Positions 18,847 through 27,400 of a stretch of DNA of 64,000 nt are shown here, piece after piece. Within the stretch, counting starts at the first letter, position 1; the number at the start of each line of letters is the position of its first letter. The notes beneath the pieces were generated by a model. It was given only the letters and a program-made list of their open reading frames with translations, was not told the DNA's origin and searched no databases. The stretch is taken from the NCBI GenBank assembly GCA_937911175.1, contig CALDSE010000012.1, forward strand, positions 1 to 64,000, written 5' to 3'. The stretch comes from an uncultured Sediminibacterium sp. Its GTDB lineage: Bacteria; Bacteroidota; Bacteroidia; Chitinophagales; Chitinophagaceae. Position numbers and translations under genes: made by a program.

Positions 18847-20040
18847 TTATACGCTTTCTGGTACTTCCTTTTTATCCACTCTTTTAGTACCTGCATATAA
18901 TTCATATTCTAGTAATCTGCAATCAATGGTGGCATTGTAAAATTCTATTCTTCTACTTGGTTTTAATCTTACCTTTTTAGCGAGTTCTAAATTGCCTGTA
19001 AATATATAACCGGTATATCCTTTGCAATTATTTTTCAGAAAATCGCCCATTCTTGCATAAGTGGCTTCTAATTCTAACTCCTCTCCTAAACGCTCTCCAT
19101 ATTCTGGATTAAACATAACTACAGCGCCTTGCGCATTGGAAGGAACATTAGTTTGTTCAAAATCACAGTCTTGAAAATAAATTAAGTGGTCTACACCCGC
19201 CATAGTAGCATTGGTTTTGGCAGTTTCAGTAGCGCGCTTACTTATATCGGAGGCAATAATTTTAAGCCCTGGTATTTTAATAATTTGTTCTTTCAATTTT
19301 ACATTTTCTAGCTCGTACATTTCTTTTTGATAACCTAGAATATGCATAAAGGCATACTGTGTTCTCAATAAACCTGGAACTCTATTAGTGGCAATAAGGG
19401 CAGCTTCAATAGCCAAGGTACCAGAACCACACATTGGATTGACAAAGGCGCCTTTTCTATCCCATTTAGTAGAAAGTATGGTAGCTGCTGCCAATGCTTC
19501 TAACATGGGAGCAGTGCCTGGTAATTTTCGATAACCATGTTTGGCTAATGTTTCTCCAGAGGTATCTAAAAACACTTCTGCTTCATCATTTTTCCAAAAT
19601 AAATAAACTACAGCCCCCGCTAAATCAGAACCAGTGGATGGTCTTTGTTGAGTAACTTCACGCATTCTATCTACAATGGCATCTTTTACTCTTAAATTCG
19701 CAAACAAATTCGTAGAAATAGTGGGATGAAACACATTACTAGTAACAGAAAAATAACCTTTTGGGTCAATTACCTTTTCCCAAGCAATGTTTACTAAATT
19801 ATTATAAAGCTCGTTGGGGTCATTACAAATAAATGACTTTAAAGAATACATGACCTGACTAGCACATCTTAGATTTAAATTCAACTTAATACAATCTTGA
19901 ACGGTACCCGTTAATTCAACCCCTGTTTGAAAAACTCTGTCCGGTGTAAAACCTAAAGCAAGCACTTCTTTACTCAAAGCGGGTGCTAACCATTTATGAC
20001 AGGTGATGATAATTTTATTGGGAGTAGTGAAAACTTGCAT
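18847..20040 (-). CDS. THUMP-domain class I SAM-dependent RNA methyltransferase
   Basis: A 397-residue protein like the N-terminal RlmL half or Bacillus YpsC, which methylates guanosine in 23S rRNA. An N-terminal THUMP RNA-binding domain (about 45-155) is followed by a Rossmann domain with motif I NPMCGSGTLAIEAALIA, and a motif IV FNPEYGERLG. Most relatives carry N-P-P-Y here, so the Glu in place of the second Pro is noteworthy. The gene is alone, with the tRNA-Val terminator just before its start. Confidence 0.87.
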   Translation of the reverse strand: MQVFTTPNKIIITCHKWLAPALSKEVLALGFTPDRVFQTGVELTGTVQDCIKLNLNLRCASQVMYSLKSFICNDPNELYNNLVNIAWEKVIDPKGYFSVTSNVFHPTISTNLFANLRVKDAIVDRMREVTQQRPSTGSDLAGAVVYLFWKNDEAEVFLDTSGETLAKHGYRKLPGTAPMLEALAAATILSTKWDRKGAFVNPMCGSGTLAIEAALIATNRVPGLLRTQYAFMHILGYQKEMYELENVKLKEQIIKIPGLKIIASDISKRATETAKTNATMAGVDHLIYFQDCDFEQTNVPSNAQGAVVMFNPEYGERLGEELELEATYARMGDFLKNNCKGYTGYIFTGNLELAKKVRLKPSRRIEFYNATIDCRLLEYELYAGTKRVDKKEVPESV

Positions 20041-20056
20041 GCAGTGAAGGTAATTT

Positions 20057-20096
20057 AAAAAAAAAGCAAAAGGGCTTCAATTGCTTGAAACCCTTT
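20057..20096 (-). terminator. Rho-independent terminator after tRNA-Val
   Basis: On the minus strand a stem of AAAGGG and TTCAA-type arms (20096-20069), interrupted by a single mismatch with a four-base loop, is followed by a T-run (20065-20057). It lies between the 3' end of tRNA-Val and the methyltransferase gene. Confidence 0.7.
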
Positions 20097-20107
20097 GTCT
20101 TATTCTG

Positions 20108-20182
20108 TGGGGGCACACGGGTTCGAACCGCGGACCCTCTGCTTGTAAGGCAGATGCTCTAAACCAACTGAGCTATGCCCCC
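20108..20182 (-). tRNA. tRNA-Val (anticodon TAC)
   Basis: A 75-base cloverleaf: acceptor arms GGGGGCA and TGCCCCC, D arm with AGCTCAGTTGGTT, anticodon stem TCTGC/GCAGA around loop CTTACAA (anticodon TAC), and T arm with GGTTCGAACC. The CCA end is not encoded. A matching promoter and terminator flank it. Confidence 0.95.
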
Positions 20183-20194
20183 TTTTGAGGACTG

Positions 20195-20225
20195 CAAAAA
20201 TAAGGTTCAGGAGGGAAATACCCAA
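20195..20225 (-). promoter_or_regulatory. Two-box promoter of tRNA-Val
   Basis: Minus strand: TTG (20225-20223), then 20 bases, then TATTTTTG (20202-20195), thirteen bases before the mature tRNA 5' end. It matches the phylum TTG-N19/20-TAnnTTTG pattern. Confidence 0.65.
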
Positions 20226-20237
20226 AAAAAAGGTGAT

Positions 20238-20528
20238 TTAATTTAATTGTACGGCAGGAAGCCTAGTAGATTGACTATCATATACAAAAAGCTCTACTAT
20301 TTCGTAGTTCCAGTACTTACTTAAAGGCGATTTATCTAAGTAATCTTTGACTTCTTTTTTAGTATTGGCATTAATGGTAATCCATGAATTTTGTACTTCC
20401 ATACTTACCGCATAGCTATCAATGATACCCTTATTCAATAAATAATTTATATAAGTACGATGCGGTGGCACTAAAGACATAAAGTCCTCATCCATTTCAA
20501 AAGATATAATAGCTTGGAATTTTTTCAT
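20238..20528 (-). CDS. YciI-like small ferredoxin-fold protein
   Basis: A 96-residue protein of unknown function. The beginning (MKKFQAIISFEMDEDFMSL) and the HRTYINYLLNKGIIDSYAVS region look like the dimeric alpha+beta barrel of YciI or muconolactone-isomerase-like proteins. The YciI active-site His-Asp pair is not clearly kept. It follows the BNR-repeat gene by 53 bases and precedes tRNA-Val. Confidence 0.6.
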   Translation of the reverse strand: MKKFQAIISFEMDEDFMSLVPPHRTYINYLLNKGIIDSYAVSMEVQNSWITINANTKKEVKDYLDKSPLSKYWNYEIVELFVYDSQSTRLPAVQLN

Positions 20529-20581
20529 GGTTTATACACTTACATGAAGGTACACTAAGTATTGAAAAATAAAAATGATTT

Positions 20582-21646
20582 TTAGGGGATACGATAATAA
20601 CCAATTCTTCCACCCCCTCCTGCTAAAAATACAGCCTTTGTATTAGGTTGTTTACGAACAACATGGAAGCTTTCAGTTGATATTAAATCCCAATTTTTGC
20701 CTTTGTTTTTTGAAATATCTACTCCAGAAGTTCCACAACTAATTAGTATAGTATTGGAGACATATTCAACACCTGATCTATATCCATTAGGAAAACCAAC
20801 AAACTCATCTATTTTCCAATAAGGTATTTTTTCAGACTGCCATTTTTTATTTGAATTTGGCTTTATAAATAATTTTAATCCCACAGCATTTTGTTTACGA
20901 CTGGTATCTTTCATAAAATCGCCTCCTACTATCATTATATTATTTCCATTGGGAGATATGGCCATACTATTGGCGCCCGTCGATGTTCCGCCTTGCAGGA
21001 TAGGAATTTCCATGGCTGCTCCATTTATCCATAATCTTGATCTGACTCCTCCTGAAACTAAAAAATCGTCTTTACTAAGTTGTGCAATATTAGAACCACT
21101 TGATGCAAAAAAAGCTTCGCCTTTTTCTAAAGGTGTTTTAAAATAACTAGAAGGAACTTCATTCCAATTTTCTCCTTTATCTACTGTGCTTAATAAAAAT
21201 ATATGATTACTAATTGGATCTCCTACTACTAACCCATTAGCTGCATCTTTAAAATGAATGGCATCTAAAAACATTAGCGTATCTGTATTCTCATAAACTT
21301 TATACCAAGAAGTTCCACCATCTTTTGTTTTTAATATGATAGCAGGTGCTGCAATAGCCACTATGATTACCTCTTTATCATCCCAGGCATGAATAGATCT
21401 AAAATCTCTGGACTCATAGCCTTTTACTTGCATCCATTCAAAATCGGCTCCACCATTTACCGATTTAGCAATACTTCCTTTAGATCCACTAGCCCAAATG
21501 GTATTTTGATTGGGCACAGCTAAACCTCTAATACTTACTCCTTTTTTCTGGCTAAGTATTTTTATGGAATTATTACCCGAATTTTGCGCAATGCTATTTT
21601 GACAAGAAATCAAAATTGCAAATAAAGCAATACAAGCTTTTTTCAT
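20582..21646 (-). CDS. Secreted BNR/YCF48-like beta-propeller protein
   Basis: A 354-residue exported protein. Residues 1-20 form a signal peptide (LFAILISCQNSIAQ). The rest has repeated propeller blades with BNR/sialidase-like S-x-D-x-G-x-x-W patterns, such as NGGADFEWM, KDGGTSWYKV, DKGENWNEV and NKGKNWDLI. Such proteins are often labelled photosystem II assembly factor-like or oxidoreductase; neither label is supported here. A binding or scaffold role outside the inner membrane is the safest inference. Divergent from tcdA, with 32 bases between. Confidence 0.75.
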   Translation of the reverse strand: MKKACIALFAILISCQNSIAQNSGNNSIKILSQKKGVSIRGLAVPNQNTIWASGSKGSIAKSVNGGADFEWMQVKGYESRDFRSIHAWDDKEVIIVAIAAPAIILKTKDGGTSWYKVYENTDTLMFLDAIHFKDAANGLVVGDPISNHIFLLSTVDKGENWNEVPSSYFKTPLEKGEAFFASSGSNIAQLSKDDFLVSGGVRSRLWINGAAMEIPILQGGTSTGANSMAISPNGNNIMIVGGDFMKDTSRKQNAVGLKLFIKPNSNKKWQSEKIPYWKIDEFVGFPNGYRSGVEYVSNTILISCGTSGVDISKNKGKNWDLISTESFHVVRKQPNTKAVFLAGGGGRIGYYRIP

Positions 21647-21678
21647 TGGAATGTAATTTAATGACTTAAAGATACGAT

Positions 21679-22404
21679 ATGATACCTTATTGGATGAGTA
21701 GAACTCAATTAATGTTAGGAGACGAAAAGCTGGAAAAATTAATGAGCAAAAATGTATTGGTTATAGGACTTGGTGGCGTGGGAGGTATTTGTGCAGAAAT
21801 GATTGTGAGAGCCGGCATTGGAAAAATGACCATTGTAGATAATGACACAATTGATGCGAGCAATATTAATAGACAAATTCCAGCGCTTCATTCCACGATC
21901 AAAAAATCAAAAGCGCAAGTTTTGGCTGCTAGATTATTAGACATTAACCCCTTACTTGATTTAACGGTCTTGGAAGAATTTATGGAAACGGATAAAACCA
22001 TTGAATTAATTGAAAAAGAGCCCTGGGATTATGTGGTAGATTGTATTGATACTTTATCTGCTAAAGTAGATTTAATAAAAGGGTGTATAGATAGAAAATT
22101 AAATATTGTAAGTTCAATGGGTGCAGGTGGAAAGCAAGATCCTTCACAAATTAGAGTCACCGACTTATCTAAAACCTATGAATGTAATTTAGCTCGATAT
22201 GTAAGAAAGAGATTACAAGCACTAGGTATTAAAAAGGGCTTGAAAGTGGTGTTTAGTTCAGAAAAGCCAGACCAATCTCGTATTATTGAAACAGAGAATG
22301 CATATCCTAAGAAGTCCATTATTGGAACTTTGAGCTATATGCCTGCTATTTTTGGCTGTACGGTAGCCTCAGTTGTTATTAGAGATTTAATGGCAATAGA
22401 TTGA
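21679..22404 (+). CDS. tcdA: tRNA threonylcarbamoyladenosine dehydratase
   Basis: A 241-residue ThiF/MoeB-family E1-like enzyme. TcdA uses ATP to cyclise the t6A37 side chain of tRNA to ct6A. Motifs are the Rossmann VLVIGLGGVGGICAEMIVRAG, the DNDTIDASNINRQ adenylation segment, and VVDCIDTLSAKV. The lengths and the absence of zinc CxxC pairs fit TcdA rather than MoeB. It co-occurs in this window with tsaD, which makes the t6A substrate. ATG at 21694 is an alternative start. Confidence 0.85.
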   Translation: MIPYWMSRTQLMLGDEKLEKLMSKNVLVIGLGGVGGICAEMIVRAGIGKMTIVDNDTIDASNINRQIPALHSTIKKSKAQVLAARLLDINPLLDLTVLEEFMETDKTIELIEKEPWDYVVDCIDTLSAKVDLIKGCIDRKLNIVSSMGAGGKQDPSQIRVTDLSKTYECNLARYVRKRLQALGIKKGLKVVFSSEKPDQSRIIETENAYPKKSIIGTLSYMPAIFGCTVASVVIRDLMAID

Positions 22405-22422
22405 TTTATAGGCCCATTTTCT

Positions 22423-22453
22423 TTGAAATCAGGCTTATTTTTCATTAAATTTG
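22423..22453 (+). promoter_or_regulatory. Two-box promoter of tRNA-Arg
   Basis: TTG at 22423-22425, a 20-base spacer, and TAAATTTG at 22446-22453 followed by C. It lies 18 bases before the tRNA 5' end and matches the phylum promoter pattern. Confidence 0.7.
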
Positions 22454-22471
22454 CAACCTAAGAAAACAAGC

Positions 22472-22548
22472 GGTTCGGTAGCTCAGCTGGATAGAGCGTC
22501 ATCCTTCTAAGATGAGGGCCATTGGTTCGAATCCAATCCGAATCACCA
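22472..22548 (+). tRNA. tRNA-Arg (anticodon TCT)
   Basis: Cloverleaf with acceptor GGTTCGG/CCGAATC, D arm TAGCTCAGCTGGATAGAGC, anticodon stem TCATC/GATGA around CTTCTAA (anticodon TCT), and T arm ATTGG-TTCGAAT-CCAAT. A CCA triplet follows the discriminator base and appears encoded. The terminator directly downstream ends the transcript. Confidence 0.95.
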
Positions 22549-22554
22549 TAATTT

Positions 22555-22589
22555 AATAACTCATTGTAATTCAGTGAGTTATTTTTTTT
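22555..22589 (+). terminator. Rho-independent terminator after tRNA-Arg
   Basis: An 11- to 12-base-pair stem (arms AATAACTCATTG and CAGTGAGTTATT, one G-T pair) with a five-base loop and eight T residues. Confidence 0.85.
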
Positions 22590-22666
22590 ATAAACACTCT
22601 TTAGAAACAGAAGATAGTATTGACTTATCTATGTCCTATTTAATTTAATTTTAGAAAAAATATCAA

Positions 22667-23419
22667 ATGAGAATAGGAATTTTATATTTATGCTTATTAT
22701 TAGTATGTGTAAATACAAAGGCACAAATTGGATCAGGTAGCAGCTCAAACCCAGAGATATCGGTGTTTATGTCTATCGACATGCCTATTACAATGGATAG
22801 GAATAATGTGATAGACAAATTTGGTAATAGAAGCCCTTACAATAACAATATTAAAGGAAGTCCTTTTTTAAATGACGAATGGCTAAATGGTACCATTTAT
22901 GGATTAGACCTCAAAAAAATGGCGCAGGTAAAAATTAGGTTAAATACGAATGGCAACGAAGTTCATTTTTTAGATATGAAAAATGTTGAATTGGTTGTAG
23001 ATAAGTCCAAGATTAAAAAAGTAGCTATGTTTGATGCGTTAAGTTCTGACTCCATTTATTTTGAAAATGGATTTACAGATACCAAAGCGGAACTCTCTAA
23101 CTCCACTTTAGTGCAAGTGTTAAATAAGGGGGAAGTGTTATTATTAAAAAAACATACGAATAATGTTGTAAAAAAAGATTCCTTATTTGGCGCTATCAAT
23201 GTATATTATTTTGCGCCTACGTTTGATTATTTTTTAAAAAATGAAAAGAACATTATTCAAAAACTAAAAAAATTTGATATAAATACATTGTCTGCTATAC
23301 TTCCCAATAAGGAAATAATTACTAATTACCTGACGCAGAAAAACAAAATAAAAACAGAAAAAGAAATTATTGAATTCTTGAACTTTTACAATTTAAATAA
23401 CAAAAAAATAAATAACTAA
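22667..23419 (+). CDS. Secreted protein of unknown function
   Basis: A 250-residue protein I do not recognise. A signal peptide (LLLVCVNTKAQ, cleavage near residue 19) is followed by a Ser/Asn-rich stretch, a beta-rich middle with GNEVHFLDMKNVELVVD, and a Lys/Asn-rich helical C-terminal end. It starts an apparent three-gene operon: 15 bases to the DsrE gene, then 21 bases to a di-haem cytochrome. That context suggests a periplasmic or outer-membrane role related to the electron-transfer pair, but this is only inference. Confidence 0.7.
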   Translation: MRIGILYLCLLLVCVNTKAQIGSGSSSNPEISVFMSIDMPITMDRNNVIDKFGNRSPYNNNIKGSPFLNDEWLNGTIYGLDLKKMAQVKIRLNTNGNEVHFLDMKNVELVVDKSKIKKVAMFDALSSDSIYFENGFTDTKAELSNSTLVQVLNKGEVLLLKKHTNNVVKKDSLFGAINVYYFAPTFDYFLKNEKNIIQKLKKFDINTLSAILPNKEIITNYLTQKNKIKTEKEIIEFLNFYNLNNKKINN

Positions 23420-23434
23420 ACTAAAAAAATAAGC

Positions 23435-23866
23435 ATGAAAAAAATTATATTCTTATTCATATTGACTATTGTAGGAGCATCTTCTATTAAATTAAATGCG
23501 CAAACCAACGAAGTTAAACATAAAGTGGTTATTCAATTAAATACAGCCGATACGACTGCCTGGTCTTCTACCATTGGTAATATTAAAAATTTACAAAAGT
23601 TATGGCCAGGTAATCTGGTAGTAGAAGTAGTAATACATGGAAAAGCATTAGGTTTATTAGTAGCTGCTAAAACACATTTAGCCAATGAAGTCATTGAGTT
23701 ATCTAAAACCAATGTGCAGTTTTTAGCCTGCGAGAATTCAATGCGTAAGTATCATATAGATAAAAGTGAATTACTTACTATAGCAAATACTATTCCTTCA
23801 GGCGTTGCAGAAGTCATATTAAAACAAGAAGCAGGCTGGTCTTATTTAAAAGCGGGTGTCAATTAA
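23435..23866 (+). CDS. Exported DsrE-family protein
   Basis: A 143-residue protein with a signal peptide (ASSIKLNAQ, cleavage near residue 22) and a DsrE-like domain: KHKVVIQLNTADTTAWSSTI, VVIHGKALGLLV and VQFLACENSMRKY, which holds one cysteine. DsrE-type proteins include sulfurtransferases, but a catalytic role is not proven for the single-Cys exported kind. The neighbour downstream is a TsdA-like cytochrome, so sulfur chemistry in the periplasm is plausible. Confidence 0.78.
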   Translation: MKKIIFLFILTIVGASSIKLNAQTNEVKHKVVIQLNTADTTAWSSTIGNIKNLQKLWPGNLVVEVVIHGKALGLLVAAKTHLANEVIELSKTNVQFLACENSMRKYHIDKSELLTIANTIPSGVAEVILKQEAGWSYLKAGVN

Positions 23867-23887
23867 TATTGCTTTTAAAAATTTAGT

Positions 23888-24868
23888 ATGCTTCGACGTA
23901 TTTTTTATAGTTTATTCATTATAGGTTTATTGGTTTCTACCTATTATAGCTTCCGTAGAAATGCTACAGAACAAGAAACGACTATGCTATCTAGAATAGA
24001 AGGCATGGATACCTCTGCATGGGTAGGTTCCTCCCTTTATCAAATTCCTGTGGAAACCGAAAGTGGAAATCTAATTCGTTACGGTTATGAATTAATTGCA
24101 CATACTTCCAAATATTTAGGGCCAAAAGGAACGGTGCAACAAACCACCAATGGAATGAATTGCCAGAACTGTCATTTAGAAGCTGGTACTAAGCCCTGGG
24201 GATTAAATTATGGCTCGGTATATTCTACTTATCCAAAGTTTAGAGAAAGATCGGGTGGTTTAGAAACTATTTACAAAAGAGTGAATGATTGCATGGAGCG
24301 AAGTTTAAATGGAAAAGCATTAGATACCAACTCCAAAGAAATGAAAGCCATATTCGCTTATATCAAATGGTTGGGTAATGATGTAGCTAAAGGGAAAAAA
24401 GTCAGAGGATCGGGTATTGAAATATTACCCTATTTAAAAACTGCAGCAAGTATTACCGAAGGAAAAATTTCCTATGTACAAAATTGTCAAAGCTGTCATG
24501 GATCCAATGGTGAAGGTGTAATGGATAGTACCGGTAATATGTATTTATACCCTCCTGTATGGGGCAAGCATAGTTATAACGATGCTGCAGGTTTATTTCA
24601 ATTATCTAAACTCGCAGGCTTTATTAAAAATAATATGCCCAATGGAATTAATTATCATGCTCCTAGTTTAAGTAATCAAGATGCTTGGAATATAGCTGCT
24701 TATATTAATGCGCAACCAAGACCTTCCAAAGATAAATCCAAAGACTGGCCAATACTTGCCACAAAACCAGTCGACTATCCTTTTGGCCCTTATGCAGATA
24801 GCTTTTCAGAAAAGCAACATAAGTTTGGCCCCTTTGAACCCATTGCGTTGGCTAAGAAAAATAAATAG
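23888..24868 (+). CDS. Di-haem c-type cytochrome, thiosulfate dehydrogenase (TsdA)-like
   Basis: A 326-residue exported cytochrome with a hydrophobic anchor or signal at 5-20 and two CxxCH haem sites, NCQNCH (Cys92, Cys95, His96) and NCQSCHG (Cys200, Cys203, His204). Between them RVNDCMERSLNG carries Cys135, in the position of the cysteine that ligates haem 1 in TsdA enzymes, and a late Met250 (NNMPNG) could ligate haem 2. TsdA interconverts thiosulfate and tetrathionate. The C-terminal KDWP-rich tail after residue 275 is unusual. It ends the secreted-unknown and DsrE operon. TsdA activity is inference from these motifs. Confidence 0.75.
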   Translation: MLRRIFYSLFIIGLLVSTYYSFRRNATEQETTMLSRIEGMDTSAWVGSSLYQIPVETESGNLIRYGYELIAHTSKYLGPKGTVQQTTNGMNCQNCHLEAGTKPWGLNYGSVYSTYPKFRERSGGLETIYKRVNDCMERSLNGKALDTNSKEMKAIFAYIKWLGNDVAKGKKVRGSGIEILPYLKTAASITEGKISYVQNCQSCHGSNGEGVMDSTGNMYLYPPVWGKHSYNDAAGLFQLSKLAGFIKNNMPNGINYHAPSLSNQDAWNIAAYINAQPRPSKDKSKDWPILATKPVDYPFGPYADSFSEKQHKFGPFEPIALAKKNK

Positions 24869-24920
24869 CCTACTTAATTTCTGCTGCCTTTATAAATAAT
24901 TTATTATAATTTTAATAAAT

Positions 24921-25907
24921 ATGTACTTATACAGTTTTATCAAATCTATTGGAAGGTTAACGCTTAAAACCTTTTCAGGTTTAAAGCAGTCCGAAAAATG
25001 GGCTAGGGCTTATTTACATACAGTAGAAGTAAAATTTGATGGAAAATTTGATCAAAAAACCATAGAGAAAACTGTAAAAAGATATAGCATTCAACAACAT
25101 TTTATCAACGATAGTTTTAGCAGTTTATATGGTCGTAATAATAATATAAATGAAAAGGAAAGAAATTTACTTTATTTTATAATGGCTTCAGTTTATGACG
25201 ATTTTTTTGACGATAAAACTTTAACCCTTGAACAGATAGACGCTATATTTTATCATCCAGAAGAATATAATGCAAAAACATTTTTTGAAAAAGTATTTAT
25301 TTATACGCATACTCGTTTATTAAACGATGTTGCAGATAGAACTCAATACTATAAAGACTTTGAAGAACTTCATATTGCCCAAAAAGATTCCTTAGAACAA
25401 TTCAATCCAAATGTGAGTGACGAGACTCTTTTATCTATTACTACTAGAAAAGGCGGCTACTCTTTACTTATGTGCAGACATTATTTAGATACCCCCTATC
25501 TTCCAGAAGCAGATGCTTGTTGGTATGCCTTAGGAGGTGTTATTCAACTCACCAACGATTTATATGATATATATAAAGACATGCAAGAAGGTATCATTAC
25601 ACTTGCTATAAGAGCTAAGCAGCATGAAACTATTTATGCACTATTCCATAAGCATGCACAGGCCTTAAATGAAAGTATAAGAAAACTTCCTGTAACGAGT
25701 ACCCGTAAAAGCGATATATCTATTATATTAAATGTAATTGCTGCTTTTGGTTATGTAGCTTTAGATAACCTTGCACGCTTACAAGGGAATAAGGCTTCTT
25801 TACCTGCATTTGAAACCTTGCCCAGAAAAGAATTGATCATTGATATGGAAAAAAATGCAAACCGATTCAAATTATTAAAGTTCACTTACCAAAATGCGGG
25901 CTTATAA
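24921..25907 (+). CDS. Class I isoprenoid-synthase-fold (terpene synthase-like) protein
   Basis: A 328-residue all-helical, soluble protein. Two features match metal-binding sites of class I terpene or isoprenyl synthases: the aspartate-rich SVYDDFFDD (Asp93, Asp94, Asp97, Asp98) and a later QLTNDLYDIYKD (Asn212, Asp213, Asp216, Asp220), similar to the NSE/second Asp-rich motif. TTRKGGYS (about 175-181) lies between them, as in other members. It is clearly not the trans-prenyltransferase found at 38.0 kb, which has its own two DDxxD sites. It stands alone, 52 bases after the cytochrome gene. The substrate and product are unknown. Confidence 0.65.
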   Translation: MYLYSFIKSIGRLTLKTFSGLKQSEKWARAYLHTVEVKFDGKFDQKTIEKTVKRYSIQQHFINDSFSSLYGRNNNINEKERNLLYFIMASVYDDFFDDKTLTLEQIDAIFYHPEEYNAKTFFEKVFIYTHTRLLNDVADRTQYYKDFEELHIAQKDSLEQFNPNVSDETLLSITTRKGGYSLLMCRHYLDTPYLPEADACWYALGGVIQLTNDLYDIYKDMQEGIITLAIRAKQHETIYALFHKHAQALNESIRKLPVTSTRKSDISIILNVIAAFGYVALDNLARLQGNKASLPAFETLPRKELIIDMEKNANRFKLLKFTYQNAGL

Positions 25908-25976
25908 AAGCAATAATGGTGGTTTGTTATACATCATTTATCTTTATTTAGATTGAACTACAATTATTGATACTCT

Positions 25977-26648
25977 ATGGAAATTAAAATGGAAACAAGT
26001 TGGAAAAATGCTTTGTCGGATTTATTCGATAAGCCCTATTTTAGCCAAATTGCCGACCATTTAAAAGCCGAAAAAGCATTAAAAACAACAATCTACCCTA
26101 GTGGTGGTCTTATTTTCAATGCATTTAGCTTAACCCCCTATGATAAAGTAAAAGTAATTATTTTAGGACAAGACCCCTATCATAATGCAAACCAAGCAAT
26201 GGGTTTAAGTTTTTCTGTGCCCGATGGAATTAAGCCACCCCCTTCTTTAGTGAATATATTTAAAGAACTACATAAAGATATTGGTATGCCTATTCCAATT
26301 ACAGGTAATTTAACTACTTGGGCTAAACAAGGGGTTCTATTATTAAATGCAGTACTAACGGTGAGGGCTAATGAACCTGCAAGCCATGCTAAAATTGGAT
26401 GGACTAAGTTTACGGACGATGTAATTCTATCACTTTCATCCCAAAAAACGGGCTTGGTTTTTATTTTATGGGGTAATTTCGCACAAGAAAAAATTAAACT
26501 CATAGACAGTTCCAAACATAAAATTTTAAAAGCAGCACACCCTTCCCCCTTTAGTGCTTATAATGGTTTTTTTGGTTGCAAGCATTTTAGTGCTGCCAAT
26601 GAGTACTTAGTAAAAAATAATATAGATCCCATTGACTGGGCCATTTAA
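25977..26648 (+). CDS. ung: Uracil-DNA glycosylase, family 1
   Basis: A 223-residue base-excision repair enzyme that removes uracil from DNA. It has the water-activating loop GQDPYH (Asp66), the substrate loop FNAFSLTPYDKVKVIILG before it, LLLNAVLTVRA, and the intercalation/minor-groove HPSPFSAYNGFFGC motif. The length equals the family norm. The ATG at 25977 was used; a second ATG twelve bases on is possible. It is nine bases from plsC and likely shares its transcript. Confidence 0.95.
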   Translation: MEIKMETSWKNALSDLFDKPYFSQIADHLKAEKALKTTIYPSGGLIFNAFSLTPYDKVKVIILGQDPYHNANQAMGLSFSVPDGIKPPPSLVNIFKELHKDIGMPIPITGNLTTWAKQGVLLLNAVLTVRANEPASHAKIGWTKFTDDVILSLSSQKTGLVFILWGNFAQEKIKLIDSSKHKILKAAHPSPFSAYNGFFGCKHFSAANEYLVKNNIDPIDWAI

Positions 26649-26656
26649 ATAACGAT

Positions 26657-27400
26657 ATGAAATTGGTAAAGAATATTATTGCAAGAACATTAGCCATTTG
26701 GGCACTACTCGTATTTGCCTCTACTATGTTTATATTCTTATGGTTTTACTTACTGTGTTTTATATTTTCAGACCCCTTTAAAACAAGATACCATAGAAGA
26801 GTATCACAAATGTGGATGGGTTTGTTTTTATTTTTATCTGGTTGTTCTTTTAGGGTAAAAGGAAAAGAAGTTTTTAAAGGAATGCCCAATGCCGTTGTAG
26901 TATGTAATCATAATAGTTTAATTGATATACCCATAAGCACCCCTTTTTTACCAAGAGCCAATAAAACCATTGCTAAAAAAAGTTTTGTATATGTTCCTTT
27001 ATTTGGATGGATTTACCGATTTGCCACAGTGATTGTAGATAGAAAAGACCACAATAGTCGTAAAGAAAGTTTTGATAATATGGTGAAGGTGCTAAATAAT
27101 GGACTTGATATGTTAATATATCCAGAAGGTACTAGAAATAAAACCACGGAACCTTTAAAATCTTTTTACGATGGGGCTTTTAAATTATCGATTGAAACGC
27201 AAAAACCAATCATCCCCGTTGTTTTATTGAACACTAAAAAAATTCTTCCTGCAAGGCCTATCTTATACTTTACCCCTGGTAAAATAGATATGCATATACT
27301 TCCTGCTATTTTCCCACAAGGACATACTAAGGATAGCTTGAAGCAAGCCGTTTATGATGTAATGGCTAAATACTATTTAGAAAATAATGATAAAAACTAG
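26657..27400 (+). CDS. plsC: 1-acyl-sn-glycerol-3-phosphate acyltransferase
   Basis: A 247-residue membrane acyltransferase that makes phosphatidic acid from lysophosphatidic acid. Two N-terminal membrane segments (about 10-38) precede the catalytic HX4D motif (His85-Asp90, CNHNSLID) and the EGTR motif (157-160, YPEGTRN). It converges on the LptD-like gene with a four-base overlap of the 3' ends. Confidence 0.88.
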   Translation: MKLVKNIIARTLAIWALLVFASTMFIFLWFYLLCFIFSDPFKTRYHRRVSQMWMGLFLFLSGCSFRVKGKEVFKGMPNAVVVCNHNSLIDIPISTPFLPRANKTIAKKSFVYVPLFGWIYRFATVIVDRKDHNSRKESFDNMVKVLNNGLDMLIYPEGTRNKTTEPLKSFYDGAFKLSIETQKPIIPVVLLNTKKILPARPILYFTPGKIDMHILPAIFPQGHTKDSLKQAVYDVMAKYYLENNDKN

